Source: Sulfurovum sp. (GTDB taxonomy: Bacteria; Campylobacterota; Campylobacteria; Campylobacterales; Sulfurovaceae). From it: 6,830 nucleotides of DNA. Shown here piece by piece: positions 1 to 5,714 of the stretch. The translations under genes were made by a program, and so were the position numbers. How positions within the stretch are numbered: the stretch's first letter is position 1; each line of letters starts with the position of its first letter. The DNA lies in NCBI GenBank assembly GCA_020721385.1, contig DYMW01000082.1, positions 1 through 6,830 on the forward strand. The letters are read 5' to 3'. The notes beneath the pieces were generated by a model. The model searched no databases. It saw only the letters and a list, made by a program, of their open reading frames with translations, and had not been told where the DNA came from.

Positions 1-21
1 GGTGTAACTTACGACTTTTAA
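1..21 (+). CDS. C-terminal end of a probable outer-membrane beta-barrel protein (partial)
   Basis: Reading from base 1 gives Gly-Val-Thr-Tyr-Asp-Phe followed by TAA at 19-21. Only the end of the gene is inside the window. The alternation of hydrophobic and polar residues ending in a terminal phenylalanine is the usual C-terminal signature of outer-membrane barrels recognised by the BAM complex. A strong rightward terminator starts five bases after the stop, which supports a real gene end here. The family cannot be named from six residues, and a chance reading frame is possible. Confidence 0.5.
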   Translation, partial: GVTYDF

Positions 22-25
22 TTTT

Positions 26-66
26 GATAGTGCTCAGTTATTTTTTTGCTGAGCACTATCTTTTTT
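26..66 (+). terminator. Rho-independent terminator of the gene entering from the left
   Basis: A perfect 12-bp stem (GATAGTGCTCAG at 26-37 with CTGAGCACTATC at 49-60) closes an 11-base T-rich loop and is followed by six T at 61-66. On the minus strand the hairpin is followed by an A-rich sequence instead, so it serves the plus-strand gene and not the convergent lipoprotein gene whose stop codon overlaps its T run. Confidence 0.9.
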
Positions 67-715
67 ATCTGCTCGCATAATGATTCATTCCTGTTACACG
101 TCTGGCACATTTAAAATGTTGGCTATAGTAAGGTGCATTTAAATCACCATAATCGACTTGATGGGTTCTTGTGGTATTGTGAACAAATTTTCCATTACCA
201 ATATAGATACCTACATGTTTTACTTCATTACTTGATTTAGAGTTAAAAAATATTAAATCCCCAGTTTGTAAATTGTTTCGACTAATTTCTTGTCCTACTT
301 TGGCTTGGTCTCTTGAAACTCTAGGAATAAAAATACCATGTTTTAAAAAAACAAGTTGTGTAAAGCTTGAGCAGTCATACTCGTATGGTCCATTTGCACC
401 ATATTTATAGGGTGTACCCAACATCGATAGAGCAAATTGAATAATATGTTGATTTAGCATGGTAGTATTTTGCGATATTTTGGGATAGGTTGGCAATTTA
501 TTATAAGTTTTATCCAATGTTGAAGAACGCATTTGTGGATTATGAAATTTCTCAGTTTGCTGATTGTTTGCCATTTTAATTTTATTTGCATAATGATAAC
601 TGTATCGACTTTTGGGGTATGACCCATCAGCATTTTTAGTTGCACAACCATTTAATAATAAAATAAATGTTAATGATGCGATAGTTTTAAGTGAGTTTTT
701 TGTAATGAGTTGCAT
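65..715 (-). CDS. NlpC/P60-family lipoprotein, probable peptidoglycan endopeptidase
   Basis: A 216-residue lipoprotein predicted to cut peptide cross-links or stems in peptidoglycan. Residues 1-24 form a lipoprotein signal peptide ending in the lipobox Leu-Leu-Asn-Gly-Cys, with Cys24 as the lipidated residue; the +2 residue is Ala, so the outer membrane is the expected destination. A low-complexity linker (about 25-85) leads to an NlpC/P60 domain at about 90-208. Its catalytic Cys115 sits in Asp-Cys-Ser-Ser-Phe, His167 in His-Val-Gly-Ile-Tyr, and a third His179 in Phe-Val-His. The 12-residue spacing of the two histidines equals that in E. coli Spr (MepS). Length and layout resemble Spr-type endopeptidases, but substrate choice cannot be read from sequence. 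The start is supported by AAAGGA about 8 bases upstream. The gene stands alone, convergent to the gene on its left. Confidence 0.92.
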   Translation of the reverse strand: MQLITKNSLKTIASLTFILLLNGCATKNADGSYPKSRYSYHYANKIKMANNQQTEKFHNPQMRSSTLDKTYNKLPTYPKISQNTTMLNQHIIQFALSMLGTPYKYGANGPYEYDCSSFTQLVFLKHGIFIPRVSRDQAKVGQEISRNNLQTGDLIFFNSKSSNEVKHVGIYIGNGKFVHNTTRTHQVDYGDLNAPYYSQHFKCARRVTGMNHYASR

Positions 716-748
716 AATTTTTTCCTTTTATTAATTTAAAATTAATTA

Positions 749-754
749 ATTATA
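749..754 (-). promoter_or_regulatory. Probable -10 box of the NlpC/P60 lipoprotein gene
   Basis: Read on the minus strand this is TATAAT, about 33 bases before the ATG, which would give a leader of roughly 27 bases. No good -35 hexamer lies 16-18 bases upstream, as is common for housekeeping promoters in this phylum. The surroundings are extremely AT-rich, so a chance match is possible. Confidence 0.45.
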
Positions 755-861
755 GTAATTTAAAAATTAATAATAGGTTAAAATGAAGAAAATAGTTTAA
801 ATTTTTAAAATAATTTTTTAATTTAAAAAAATATTAAGAAAAGTGAAGGAAATGTGAGGAA

Positions 862-890
862 TTGATAGAGTTTAGATAAGGTAATATAAT
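862..890 (+). promoter_or_regulatory. Promoter-like element with no gene in front of it
   Basis: TTGATA at 862-867 and TATAAT at 885-890 are separated by exactly 17 bases, a near-consensus sigma70 arrangement facing right. The expected start is near 897. No open reading frame with a ribosome-binding site follows; transcription would pass through the groEL terminator hairpin region and into groEL antisense. It may be real or a chance product of AT-rich sequence. Confidence 0.35.
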
Positions 891-902
891 ATTTTAGATA
901 AG
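871..902. repeat. Direct repeat TTTAGATAAG, two copies 22 bp apart
   Basis: Identical 10-mers at 871-880 and 893-902 are offset by about two helical turns and lie on either side of the TATAAT at 885-890. The position suits a protein-binding site that would block the promoter, but this is inference only. A nine-base version (TTTAGATAA) also overlaps the tRNA promoter -10 region at 3087-3095, which may simply reflect base composition. Confidence 0.5.
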
Positions 903-929
903 ATGGCTTAAATGTAAGGTTGTGTAAAA

Positions 930-960
930 ATAGAAAAGGTAGGTGTATTTAGCCTACCTT
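930..960 (-). terminator. Terminator of the groES-groEL operon
   Basis: On the minus strand AAGGTAGG (960-953) pairs with CCTACCTT (943-936) around a 9-base loop. The hairpin is followed by a T-rich tail, TTCTATTTTT. It begins about 25 bases after the groEL stop. The plus-strand side continues with A-rich sequence, so it does not look like a rightward terminator. Confidence 0.75.
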
Positions 961-973
961 ATAAGAAAAAAGA

Positions 974-981
974 GGGGGGGG
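974..981. repeat. Homopolymer run of eight G
   Basis: G8 on the plus strand (C8 in the groEL mRNA) ends three bases before the groEL stop codon in plus coordinates. It lies in the 3' untranslated leader to the terminator. It stands out in a gap that is otherwise almost all A and T. Length change here would not alter the GroEL reading frame because it lies after the stop. Confidence 0.95.
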
Positions 982-984
982 AAA

Positions 985-2625
985 TTACATTCCCATGCCA
1001 CCCATTCCGCCCATACCACTCATGGATGGTGATGGAATATCTAAATCTGGTTCTTTGACATCTGAAATGGTTGCTTCAGTGGTAAGAAGAAGTGACGATA
1101 CCGAAGTTGCATTAAGAAGTGCAACACGGGCTACTTTTAGTGGATCAATAATTCCTGCTTCAAGCATATTAACATATTCACCAGTAGCTGCATTAAATCC
1201 TAAGTTTTGGTCATCAGAGTTCATGACTTTATCAACCACCACACCAGCATCGTAACCAGCATTAATGGCAATCTGTTTCATTGGTGCTTGGATGGCTCTT
1301 AAAATAATCTCTGCACCAATCAGTTGGTCATTATAAAGATTGTCAAGTTTGACTCTTGCTCCAGCTTTAATTAACGCAGCCCCACCACCAATAACAATAC
1401 CTTCATCAACCGCAGCTTTTGTTGCACTTAGTGCATCATCAACACGGTCTTTTTTCTCTTTCATTTCGGTTTCAGTTGCAGCACCTACTTTGATAACAGC
1501 AACCCCACCAGCAAGTTTGGCTAAACGCTCTTGAAGTTTTTCTTTATCATATTCACTGCTTGTGTTTTCAACTTGAATTTTAATTTCAGAAACTCTAGCA
1601 GCAACCGCTTGGGCTGAACCTTTGCCACCAACCACAACGGTGTTGTCTTTGTCAATGACAATTTTAGTACATTGACCCAATTCAGCCAAGGTTACTTTTT
1701 CTAAAGTAAGTCCAAGCTCTTCGGTTACAAGTGTTCCACCTGTTAAGATAGCAATGTCATTGAGCATGGCTTTTTTTCTGTCACCAAAACCAGGAGCTTT
1801 AACGGCTGTAATGTTGAGAACACCTTTAAGTTTGTTCAATACCAATGTTGCCAACGCTTCACCCTCTAAATCATCAGCAATAATGAGTAAAGGTCGTCCT
1901 GTTTTTTGTACTTGCTCTAAAATAGGTATTAAATCTTTTAATGAAGTGATTTTAGAATCGGTTAAAAGAATTAATGGATTCTCAAGTTCACATGTCATTT
2001 TTTCGGGATTGGTTACAAAGTAAGGAGAGAGATACCCGCGGTCAAATTGCATACCTTCAACCACTTCTAGCTCATCTTCAATTCCTTTTGCTTCTTCAAC
2101 GGTAATAACACCATCTTTACCGACACGTTCCATTGCTTCAGCAATAAGGTTACCAATGGTTTCATCAGAGTTTGCCGAAATGGTTGCTACTTGTGCAATC
2201 TCTTTTTTATCTTTAACCTCTTGGCTCATTGCTTTAAGCTCTGCTATAATCGCAGTGGTTGCTTTATCCATCCCCCGTTTTACTTCGATAGGATTGGCAC
2301 CAGCAGTGATGTTTCTAAGCCCTTCTTTAAAGATGGCATGTGCCAAAACCGTTGCTGTGGTTGTACCATCTCCCGCTTCATCTGCAGTGTTACTGGCAAC
2401 TTCTTTAACCAATTGTGCACCCATGTTTTCTAAACTGTCAGAGAGTTCAATCTCTCTTGCTACTGAAACACCATCTTTGGTAATGTGTGGTGCTCCATAA
2501 GCTTTTTGAATCAAAACGTTACGACCTCTAGGTCCCATGGTTACTTTGACAGCATCGGCTAATTTACTCACTCCAGCAAAAAGTCCTGCTCTTGCTTTGT
2601 CTGAAAAATATATCTCTTTTGCCAT
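985..2625 (-). CDS. groL: Chaperonin GroEL (Hsp60, large subunit)
   Basis: The 546-residue subunit of the ATP-driven double-ring chaperonin that encloses non-native proteins in the cytoplasm together with GroES. Full family length. The equatorial ATP site is intact: Asp51 in Lys-Asp-Gly-Val-Ser-Val, Gly-Asp-Gly-Thr-Thr-Thr at 85-90 with Asp86, the catalytic Asp397 in Val-Asp-Asp-Ala-Leu, and Gly-Gly-Gly at 413-415. Each is one less than the E. coli number. The apical substrate-binding region spans about 190-375. The C-terminus carries the Gly-Gly-Met repeats (537-546) that project into the cavity in housekeeping GroEL. The ATG overlaps the groES stop by one base (TAATG), and AGGAG at 2636-2640 inside the end of groES is its ribosome-binding site, so translation is probably coupled. 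This looks like the standard housekeeping copy. Confidence 0.99.
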   Translation of the reverse strand: MAKEIYFSDKARAGLFAGVSKLADAVKVTMGPRGRNVLIQKAYGAPHITKDGVSVAREIELSDSLENMGAQLVKEVASNTADEAGDGTTTATVLAHAIFKEGLRNITAGANPIEVKRGMDKATTAIIAELKAMSQEVKDKKEIAQVATISANSDETIGNLIAEAMERVGKDGVITVEEAKGIEDELEVVEGMQFDRGYLSPYFVTNPEKMTCELENPLILLTDSKITSLKDLIPILEQVQKTGRPLLIIADDLEGEALATLVLNKLKGVLNITAVKAPGFGDRKKAMLNDIAILTGGTLVTEELGLTLEKVTLAELGQCTKIVIDKDNTVVVGGKGSAQAVAARVSEIKIQVENTSSEYDKEKLQERLAKLAGGVAVIKVGAATETEMKEKKDRVDDALSATKAAVDEGIVIGGGAALIKAGARVKLDNLYNDQLIGAEIILRAIQAPMKQIAINAGYDAGVVVDKVMNSDDQNLGFNAATGEYVNMLEAGIIDPLKVARVALLNATSVSSLLLTTEATISDVKEPDLDIPSPSMSGMGGMGGMGM

Positions 2626-2891
2626 TATTTTATCACTCCTAAAATATCATCACTACTCATTATAAGGTATTCAATACCTGCTATTGTAATTTCTGTTCCA
2701 CCATATTTAGGAAACACAACGGTGTCTCCTTCACTAAGTCCTGCTTCAATGGCCTCTTTACCTACTGCAACTACTTTACCCTCTAATGGTTTTTCTTTTG
2801 CAGAGTCAGGAATAATAATCCCAGATGCTGTTGTATTAACTTGTGCTTCTCTTTTGATGAGAACACGATTACCTAATGGCTGAAATGACAT
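2625..2891 (-). CDS. groS: Co-chaperonin GroES (Hsp10)
   Basis: An 88-residue subunit of the seven-membered lid that caps GroEL and triggers folding in the closed chamber. The N-terminal strand with Pro-Leu-Gly-Asn-Arg-Val-Leu-Ile is typical. The mobile loop covers about 16-33 and holds the GroEL-contacting tripeptide Ile25-Ile26-Ile27. The C-terminal Asp-Asp-Ile-Leu-Gly-Val closes the barrel. It is shorter than the E. coli protein (97 residues), as I recall for Campylobacterota. AAGGAG at 2897-2902 sits five bases before the ATG. It is the first gene of the groES-groEL operon and shares one base with groEL. Confidence 0.98.
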   Translation of the reverse strand: MSFQPLGNRVLIKREAQVNTTASGIIIPDSAKEKPLEGKVVAVGKEAIEAGLSEGDTVVFPKYGGTEITIAGIEYLIMSSDDILGVIK

Positions 2892-2927
2892 TGGTACTCC
2901 TTATTTTATATTGAATTTATGTACGGC

Positions 2928-2956
2928 ATAGTAATATATTTTTCCAAAAAAGTCAA
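2928..2956 (-). promoter_or_regulatory. Sigma70-type promoter of the groES-groEL operon
   Basis: On the minus strand TTGACT (2956-2951) and TACTAT (2933-2928) are separated by 17 bases. The predicted start near 2921 gives a leader of about 30 bases that ends in the strong groES ribosome-binding site. I see no CIRCE (TTAGCACTC-N9-GAGTGCTAA) and no HAIR (CTTGAGT-N7-ACTCAAG) element overlapping it. Confidence 0.8.
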
Positions 2957-2983
2957 TAGTTGTATTTATTCTTGAAATAAAGT

Positions 2984-3000
2984 TTAGTCTTTAAGACTAA
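2984..3000. promoter_or_regulatory. Perfect 17-bp palindrome, possible operator
   Basis: TTAGTCTT-T-AAGACTAA has two 8-bp arms around a single base. It lies between the divergent groES and tRNA-Met promoters: its centre is about 71 bases upstream of the predicted groES start and about 78 bases before the tRNA -35 box. It could bind a dimeric regulator. No T run follows on either strand, so it is not a terminator. I do not recognise the site. Confidence 0.45.
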
Positions 3001-3069
3001 TATTTAATTATGATATAAACTGCAATGTTGAAGGGTTAGGTTTATTGTTTTTATTTTTGATAAAAGTTC

Positions 3070-3098
3070 TTGACATATAGACTCTTTTTAGATAAAAT
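3070..3098 (+). promoter_or_regulatory. Near-consensus sigma70 promoter of tRNA-Met
   Basis: TTGACA at 3070-3075 (perfect -35) and TAAAAT at 3093-3098 are 17 bases apart. The predicted start near 3105 leaves a leader of about 14 bases before the tRNA. Such strong promoters are expected for stable RNA genes. Confidence 0.85.
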
Positions 3099-3118
3099 TT
3101 CGACTCTTCAAAACACGT

Positions 3119-3195
3119 GGCAAGGTAGCTCAGTTGGTTAGAGCGCTGGTCTCATAAGCCGGAGGTCGAGAGTTCGAGTCTCTCTCTTGCTACCA
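3119..3195 (+). tRNA. tRNA-Met, anticodon CAT
   Basis: A complete 77-base cloverleaf with encoded CCA. The acceptor GGCAAGG (3119-3125) pairs with TCTTGCT, using G1-U72 and G7-U66 wobble pairs. The D arm is GCTC/GAGC. The anticodon arm is CTGGT-CTCATAA-GCCGG and the T arm is GAGAG-TTCGAGT-CTCTC. An initiator is unlikely: there is no 1-72 mismatch and no three G-C pairs at the base of the anticodon stem. The overall sequence is closest to elongator tRNA-Met. CAT-anticodon tRNAs can also be the Ile2 type whose C34 is modified by TilS; I favour Met but cannot exclude Ile2. No hairpin terminator is visible after it, only a T-rich stretch at 3198-3208. Confidence 0.95.
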
Positions 3196-3352
3196 CTTGT
3201 TTTCTTTTAAATCAAAACAAAAATTTTCTTAATAATATTTTTATTTTAAATAACTTTCTAATTTTTAATTTGTTCCACAATTCATATAGATTTAACTAAA
3301 AATATGATATTCTTAAATAAATTTTATATTAATTTATTAAAAGGATTAAAGG
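3196..3352. other. AT-rich gap between tRNA-Met and the barrel gene
   Basis: No coding frame or RNA gene is seen. TATGAT at 3303-3308 is a weak -10 candidate for the gene at 3353, without a clear -35. AAAAGGA about seven bases before the ATG is the ribosome-binding site. Confidence 0.5.
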
Positions 3353-3880
3353 ATGTTTAATAAAGTATTTTTGATAGCTTTTCTTATATTTTCATCGTTA
3401 CAAGCAAAAGATTCATTTACCTCTGAACGCCTACTAGGAATAGAAGTTGGATATGGAACGTTAAAAACAACAGATACAGCAGGTGTAGAAAGTAGTAGTA
3501 AAGATGCTGAATATGGCTTTAGAATCGGTGCTCAAAATACAGATTGGCGAACCACATTGGCTACAAACTTTTATCGTGCTGGTGACAAAAAATATCAACG
3601 TGCCATGCTGGAGTTTGACCGTTTTGTATGGGCCAGTTTGTATAAAACCGACAGTATTGTTTTTAAACCTTACCTTGGTGGACATATTGGTTGGATGAGA
3701 TATACAGATGATGCAGTAGGTACGAAAGATAATGGCTTTTTATATGGTGGTCAAGTTGGATTGGCGTGGAATGTACTTCGCGAAGTTGATTTTGATTTAG
3801 GATACCGATACTCTGTTACCAACATATCAACGGTTAACAATTTGGGTGGTTTTGTTTTTGGTGTAAATTATATCTACTAA
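3353..3880 (+). CDS. Small outer-membrane beta-barrel protein
   Basis: A 175-residue exported protein of unknown specific role. Residues 1-18 form a signal peptide with a likely cut after Leu-Gln-Ala (18/19). The mature part shows about eight amphipathic strands, roughly 27-35, 54-62, 64-74, 82-97, 103-116, 129-139, 144-154 and 163-175. They are joined by short turns and polar loops and rich in Gly and aromatic residues. The chain ends in Tyr-Ile-Tyr, an aromatic C-terminus of the kind used by the BAM machinery. This fits the general OmpA-transmembrane/OmpW-like porin-family fold with no periplasmic domain. It has its own terminator and appears to be a single-gene unit. No ligand can be proposed from the sequence. 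Confidence 0.85.
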   Translation: MFNKVFLIAFLIFSSLQAKDSFTSERLLGIEVGYGTLKTTDTAGVESSSKDAEYGFRIGAQNTDWRTTLATNFYRAGDKKYQRAMLEFDRFVWASLYKTDSIVFKPYLGGHIGWMRYTDDAVGTKDNGFLYGGQVGLAWNVLREVDFDLGYRYSVTNISTVNNLGGFVFGVNYIY

Positions 3881-3891
3881 CAAAATATTTA

Positions 3892-3943
3892 AGGATTAAA
3901 GCGTAAGCATTTATGCTTTAATCCTCTTCTTCTTTTCTTTCTA
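3892..3943 (+). terminator. Terminator of the barrel gene
   Basis: AGGATTAAAGCGTAA (3892-3906) pairs with TTATGCTTTAATCCT (3911-3925), a 15-bp stem with one G-T pair and a 4-base loop. It is followed by a pyrimidine stretch of T and C (3926-3943), not a pure T run, so it may be less efficient. The same stretch is the T-rich region just before the serS -10 box. Confidence 0.8.
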
Positions 3944-3944
3944 C

Positions 3945-3950
3945 TATAAT
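3945..3950 (+). promoter_or_regulatory. Probable -10 box of serS
   Basis: A perfect TATAAT lies 31 bases before the serS ATG, giving a leader of about 25 bases. It has no recognisable -35 hexamer but a T-rich tract upstream, the pattern described for sigma70 promoters in Campylobacter and Helicobacter. Confidence 0.65.
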
Positions 3951-3981
3951 TCTCAATAAATATTTTTATAGGATAAAATCA

Positions 3982-5226
3982 ATGATTGATCTTAAATATC
4001 TTCAAAAAAACTTTGATGAAGCAAGTGCCAAACTTCTTAAAAAAGGTGTTGATACAGCAACGCTTGAAAACTTACATGAACGCTTTACCTCATTAAAAGA
4101 GGCAAATGCCCCATTAGAAGAGGCAAAAGCAGAGCAAAATAGAATGTCTAAACTGTTTGGTGAGTATAAAAGAGAAGGCAAAGATATGGCAGAGCTAAAA
4201 GCCAAAGTCGATGCTAAAAAAGAGCAAATTGTAGGACTTCAAGCAACAGCACGAGAAGCAGAAGAGGCACTGCAATTGGTTGCATTGGCCATGCCCAATT
4301 TTCCAGATGATTCTGTTCCTGTTGGTGCCAATGAAGATGACAATATCGAGCTTAGAAAAGTACTAGAACCTCGAACATTTGATTTTGAACCCAAAGAGCA
4401 TTGGGCATTGGCAGAGATAAATGGTTGGATCGATTTTGAACGGGGTGTTAAACTGGCAAAAAGTCGATTTTCAGTACTTCGTGGTGAAGCAGCACGAATG
4501 GAGAGAGCGTTAATTAACTTCTTTTTAGATGTTAACCGACAAAAAGGGTTTGAAGAGGTGTGTGTTCCGTTTATTAATAATTCGACCATGCTCCAAGGTA
4601 CAGGACAGTTACCAAAATTTGAAGATGATTTGTTTAAAGTAGAGGGTGAAGATTTGTATCTGATTCCTACCGCAGAAGTACCATTAACCAACCTTTATAA
4701 TGACGAAATTTTAAGTGCCAAAGAGTTGCCAATTTTATTAACAGCCTATACACCTTGTTTTAGAAAAGAAGCAGGAAGTGCAGGGCGTGATACTCGTGGA
4801 ATGATTCGTCAACATCAGTTTGATAAAGTGGAGATGGTTGCTTTATCAATTCCTGAAAAAAGTGATGAAATATTTGAGATGATGGTAGAGAATGCATCGG
4901 ATATTTTAACCCAACTGGGATTACCTCATAGAGTGGTAGAGTTGTGTGGTGGAGACCTTGGATTTTCAGCTGCAACAACCATTGATCTTGAAGTTTGGTT
5001 ACCAGGGCAGAATAAATACAGAGAAATCTCTTCTATCTCAAACACCCGAGACTTTCAAGCAAGAAGAGCAAAAATACGCTATAAAGATGGTACCAACAAT
5101 ATTTTGGTGCATACGTTAAATGGTTCAGCCTTAGCAGTTGGAAGAACACTTATTGCGATTATGGAAAATTATCAAAATGAAGATGGAACGATTGAGATTC
5201 CAAAAGTACTTAAAAAGTATATGTAA
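3982..5226 (+). CDS. serS: Seryl-tRNA synthetase
   Basis: A class II aminoacyl-tRNA synthetase of 414 residues that charges tRNA-Ser (and tRNA-Sec where present) with serine using ATP in the cytoplasm. The N-terminal region (about 28-100), rich in Lys, Glu and Ala, is the long antiparallel coiled coil that grips the tRNA variable arm. The serine-binding Thr-Ala-Glu is at 230-232. Motif 2 covers about 259-285 (Phe-Arg-Lys-Glu-Ala-Gly followed by Arg-Asp-Thr-Arg-Gly). Motif 3 lies at about 377-396 with Asn-Gly-Ser and Gly-Arg-Thr. The Ser-Asn-Thr-Arg-Asp-Phe-Gln-Ala-Arg-Arg segment at 353-362 is also typical. Length is normal and all motifs are intact. AGGAT about nine bases upstream supports the start. 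It has its own promoter and faces the cytochrome gene. Confidence 0.99.
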   Translation: MIDLKYLQKNFDEASAKLLKKGVDTATLENLHERFTSLKEANAPLEEAKAEQNRMSKLFGEYKREGKDMAELKAKVDAKKEQIVGLQATAREAEEALQLVALAMPNFPDDSVPVGANEDDNIELRKVLEPRTFDFEPKEHWALAEINGWIDFERGVKLAKSRFSVLRGEAARMERALINFFLDVNRQKGFEEVCVPFINNSTMLQGTGQLPKFEDDLFKVEGEDLYLIPTAEVPLTNLYNDEILSAKELPILLTAYTPCFRKEAGSAGRDTRGMIRQHQFDKVEMVALSIPEKSDEIFEMMVENASDILTQLGLPHRVVELCGGDLGFSAATTIDLEVWLPGQNKYREISSISNTRDFQARRAKIRYKDGTNNILVHTLNGSALAVGRTLIAIMENYQNEDGTIEIPKVLKKYM

Positions 5227-5234
5227 ATATAGAA

Positions 5235-5256
5235 GGTAACCTTAAGAATGGTTACC
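5235..5256. terminator. Weak hairpin between convergent serS and cytochrome genes
   Basis: GGTAACC (5235-5241) pairs with GGTTACC (5250-5256) around an 8-base loop, in the 38-base gap between the two stop codons. No real T run follows on the plus strand. The minus side is moderately T-rich (TTCTATATTT). It may serve the cytochrome gene, or both genes partially. Confidence 0.45.
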
Positions 5257-5264
5257 CATAGGAT

Positions 5265-5567
5265 TTACTTTAATCCTGCAACATACGTAGCAATGGCTTT
5301 GATATCGTCATCAGACAAAGTTGCTACTTGACCTTTCATTAGACCACCCATACCATATTGATTTAATGAACCATCTTTATAGGCTTGAATCTGTTTTTCT
5401 GTTGTAGCTGCATCTTGCCCTTGAATGACTGCTGATTTACCCAAAGCTTTATTTTGAGCTTTGTCTCCATGACAGCTGGTACATTTTTTAAAGAGTTCAG
5501 CTCCATCGGCAGCCATAGCAAACGTACAAGCACCTGTGACGAGTAGTGTTAATGCAATTTTTTTCAT
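5265..5567 (-). CDS. Periplasmic c-type cytochrome, c553-like
   Basis: A 100-residue monohaem cytochrome that should shuttle electrons in the periplasm, for example between the bc1 complex and terminal oxidases or reductases. A signal peptide ends at Ala-Met-Ala (17-19). Haem attaches at Cys29-Thr-Ser-Cys32-His33. The distal ligand is most likely Met77, because the spacing Met-x3-Val-x2-Leu-Ser-Asp matches the ligand region of class I c553 from Desulfovibrio as I recall it. The C-terminal helix (about 85-99) is typical of the fold. The redox partner cannot be told from context. AAAGGGA about eight bases before the ATG supports the start. The promoter is unclear; TATACT on the minus strand (5631-5636) is a candidate -10 box. 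Confidence 0.95.
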   Translation of the reverse strand: MKKIALTLLVTGACTFAMAADGAELFKKCTSCHGDKAQNKALGKSAVIQGQDAATTEKQIQAYKDGSLNQYGMGGLMKGQVATLSDDDIKAIATYVAGLK

Positions 5568-5655
5568 TGTTTTTTCCCTTTTCCGTTGAGTTACATTGAA
5601 GAATATTAAAATATATTAACCAATCTTAGCAGTATAAGCATCATTTGTAAATAAA

Positions 5656-5683
5656 TTGTGTAATTTGTAATCTATGGTATAAT
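5656..5683 (+). promoter_or_regulatory. Extended -10 promoter of the YfaZ-like gene and gmhB
   Basis: TATAAT at 5678-5683 is preceded by TGG at 5675-5677, giving an extended -10 (TGnTATAAT). A partial -35, TTGTGT at 5656-5661, lies 16 bases upstream. The start near 5690 gives a leader of about 25 bases, with GGAG six bases before the ATG. Confidence 0.75.
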
Positions 5684-5714
5684 AGTAGGAAAAATTTTAT
5701 TAACGGAGAAGAAT

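Noticed and set aside
26..60. Hairpin as terminator of the NlpC/P60 gene
   Set aside because: On the minus strand the hairpin is followed by an A-rich sequence, not a T run, so it supports only rightward termination.
974..981. G8 run as a phase-variable switch of GroEL itself
   Set aside because: It lies after the stop codon, so length change cannot shift the reading frame of this essential protein.
995..2500. Several plus-strand open frames of 64-114 codons opposite groEL
   Set aside because: They lie wholly antisense to a fully conserved groEL, have no ribosome-binding sites and show skewed compositions expected from the opposite strand of coding DNA.
2971..3000. Possible CIRCE or HAIR operator upstream of groES
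   Set aside because: CTTGAAA at 2971 and the TTAG/CTAA ends of the palindrome give only partial resemblance; the spacing and second half-sites of both consensus operators are missing.
3461..3698. Alternative frames inside the barrel gene at 3353
   Set aside because: The main frame has a signal peptide, barrel pattern, ribosome-binding site and terminator; the overlapping frames have none.
4002..4978. Minus-strand open frames opposite serS
   Set aside because: serS is intact and full length; these frames have no domain signal and no convincing start region.
5524..5541. Cys14 in the cytochrome signal peptide as a lipobox
   Set aside because: The residues before it (Thr-Gly-Ala-Cys) lack the Leu expected at -3, and a good signal peptidase I site (Ala-Met-Ala) follows.
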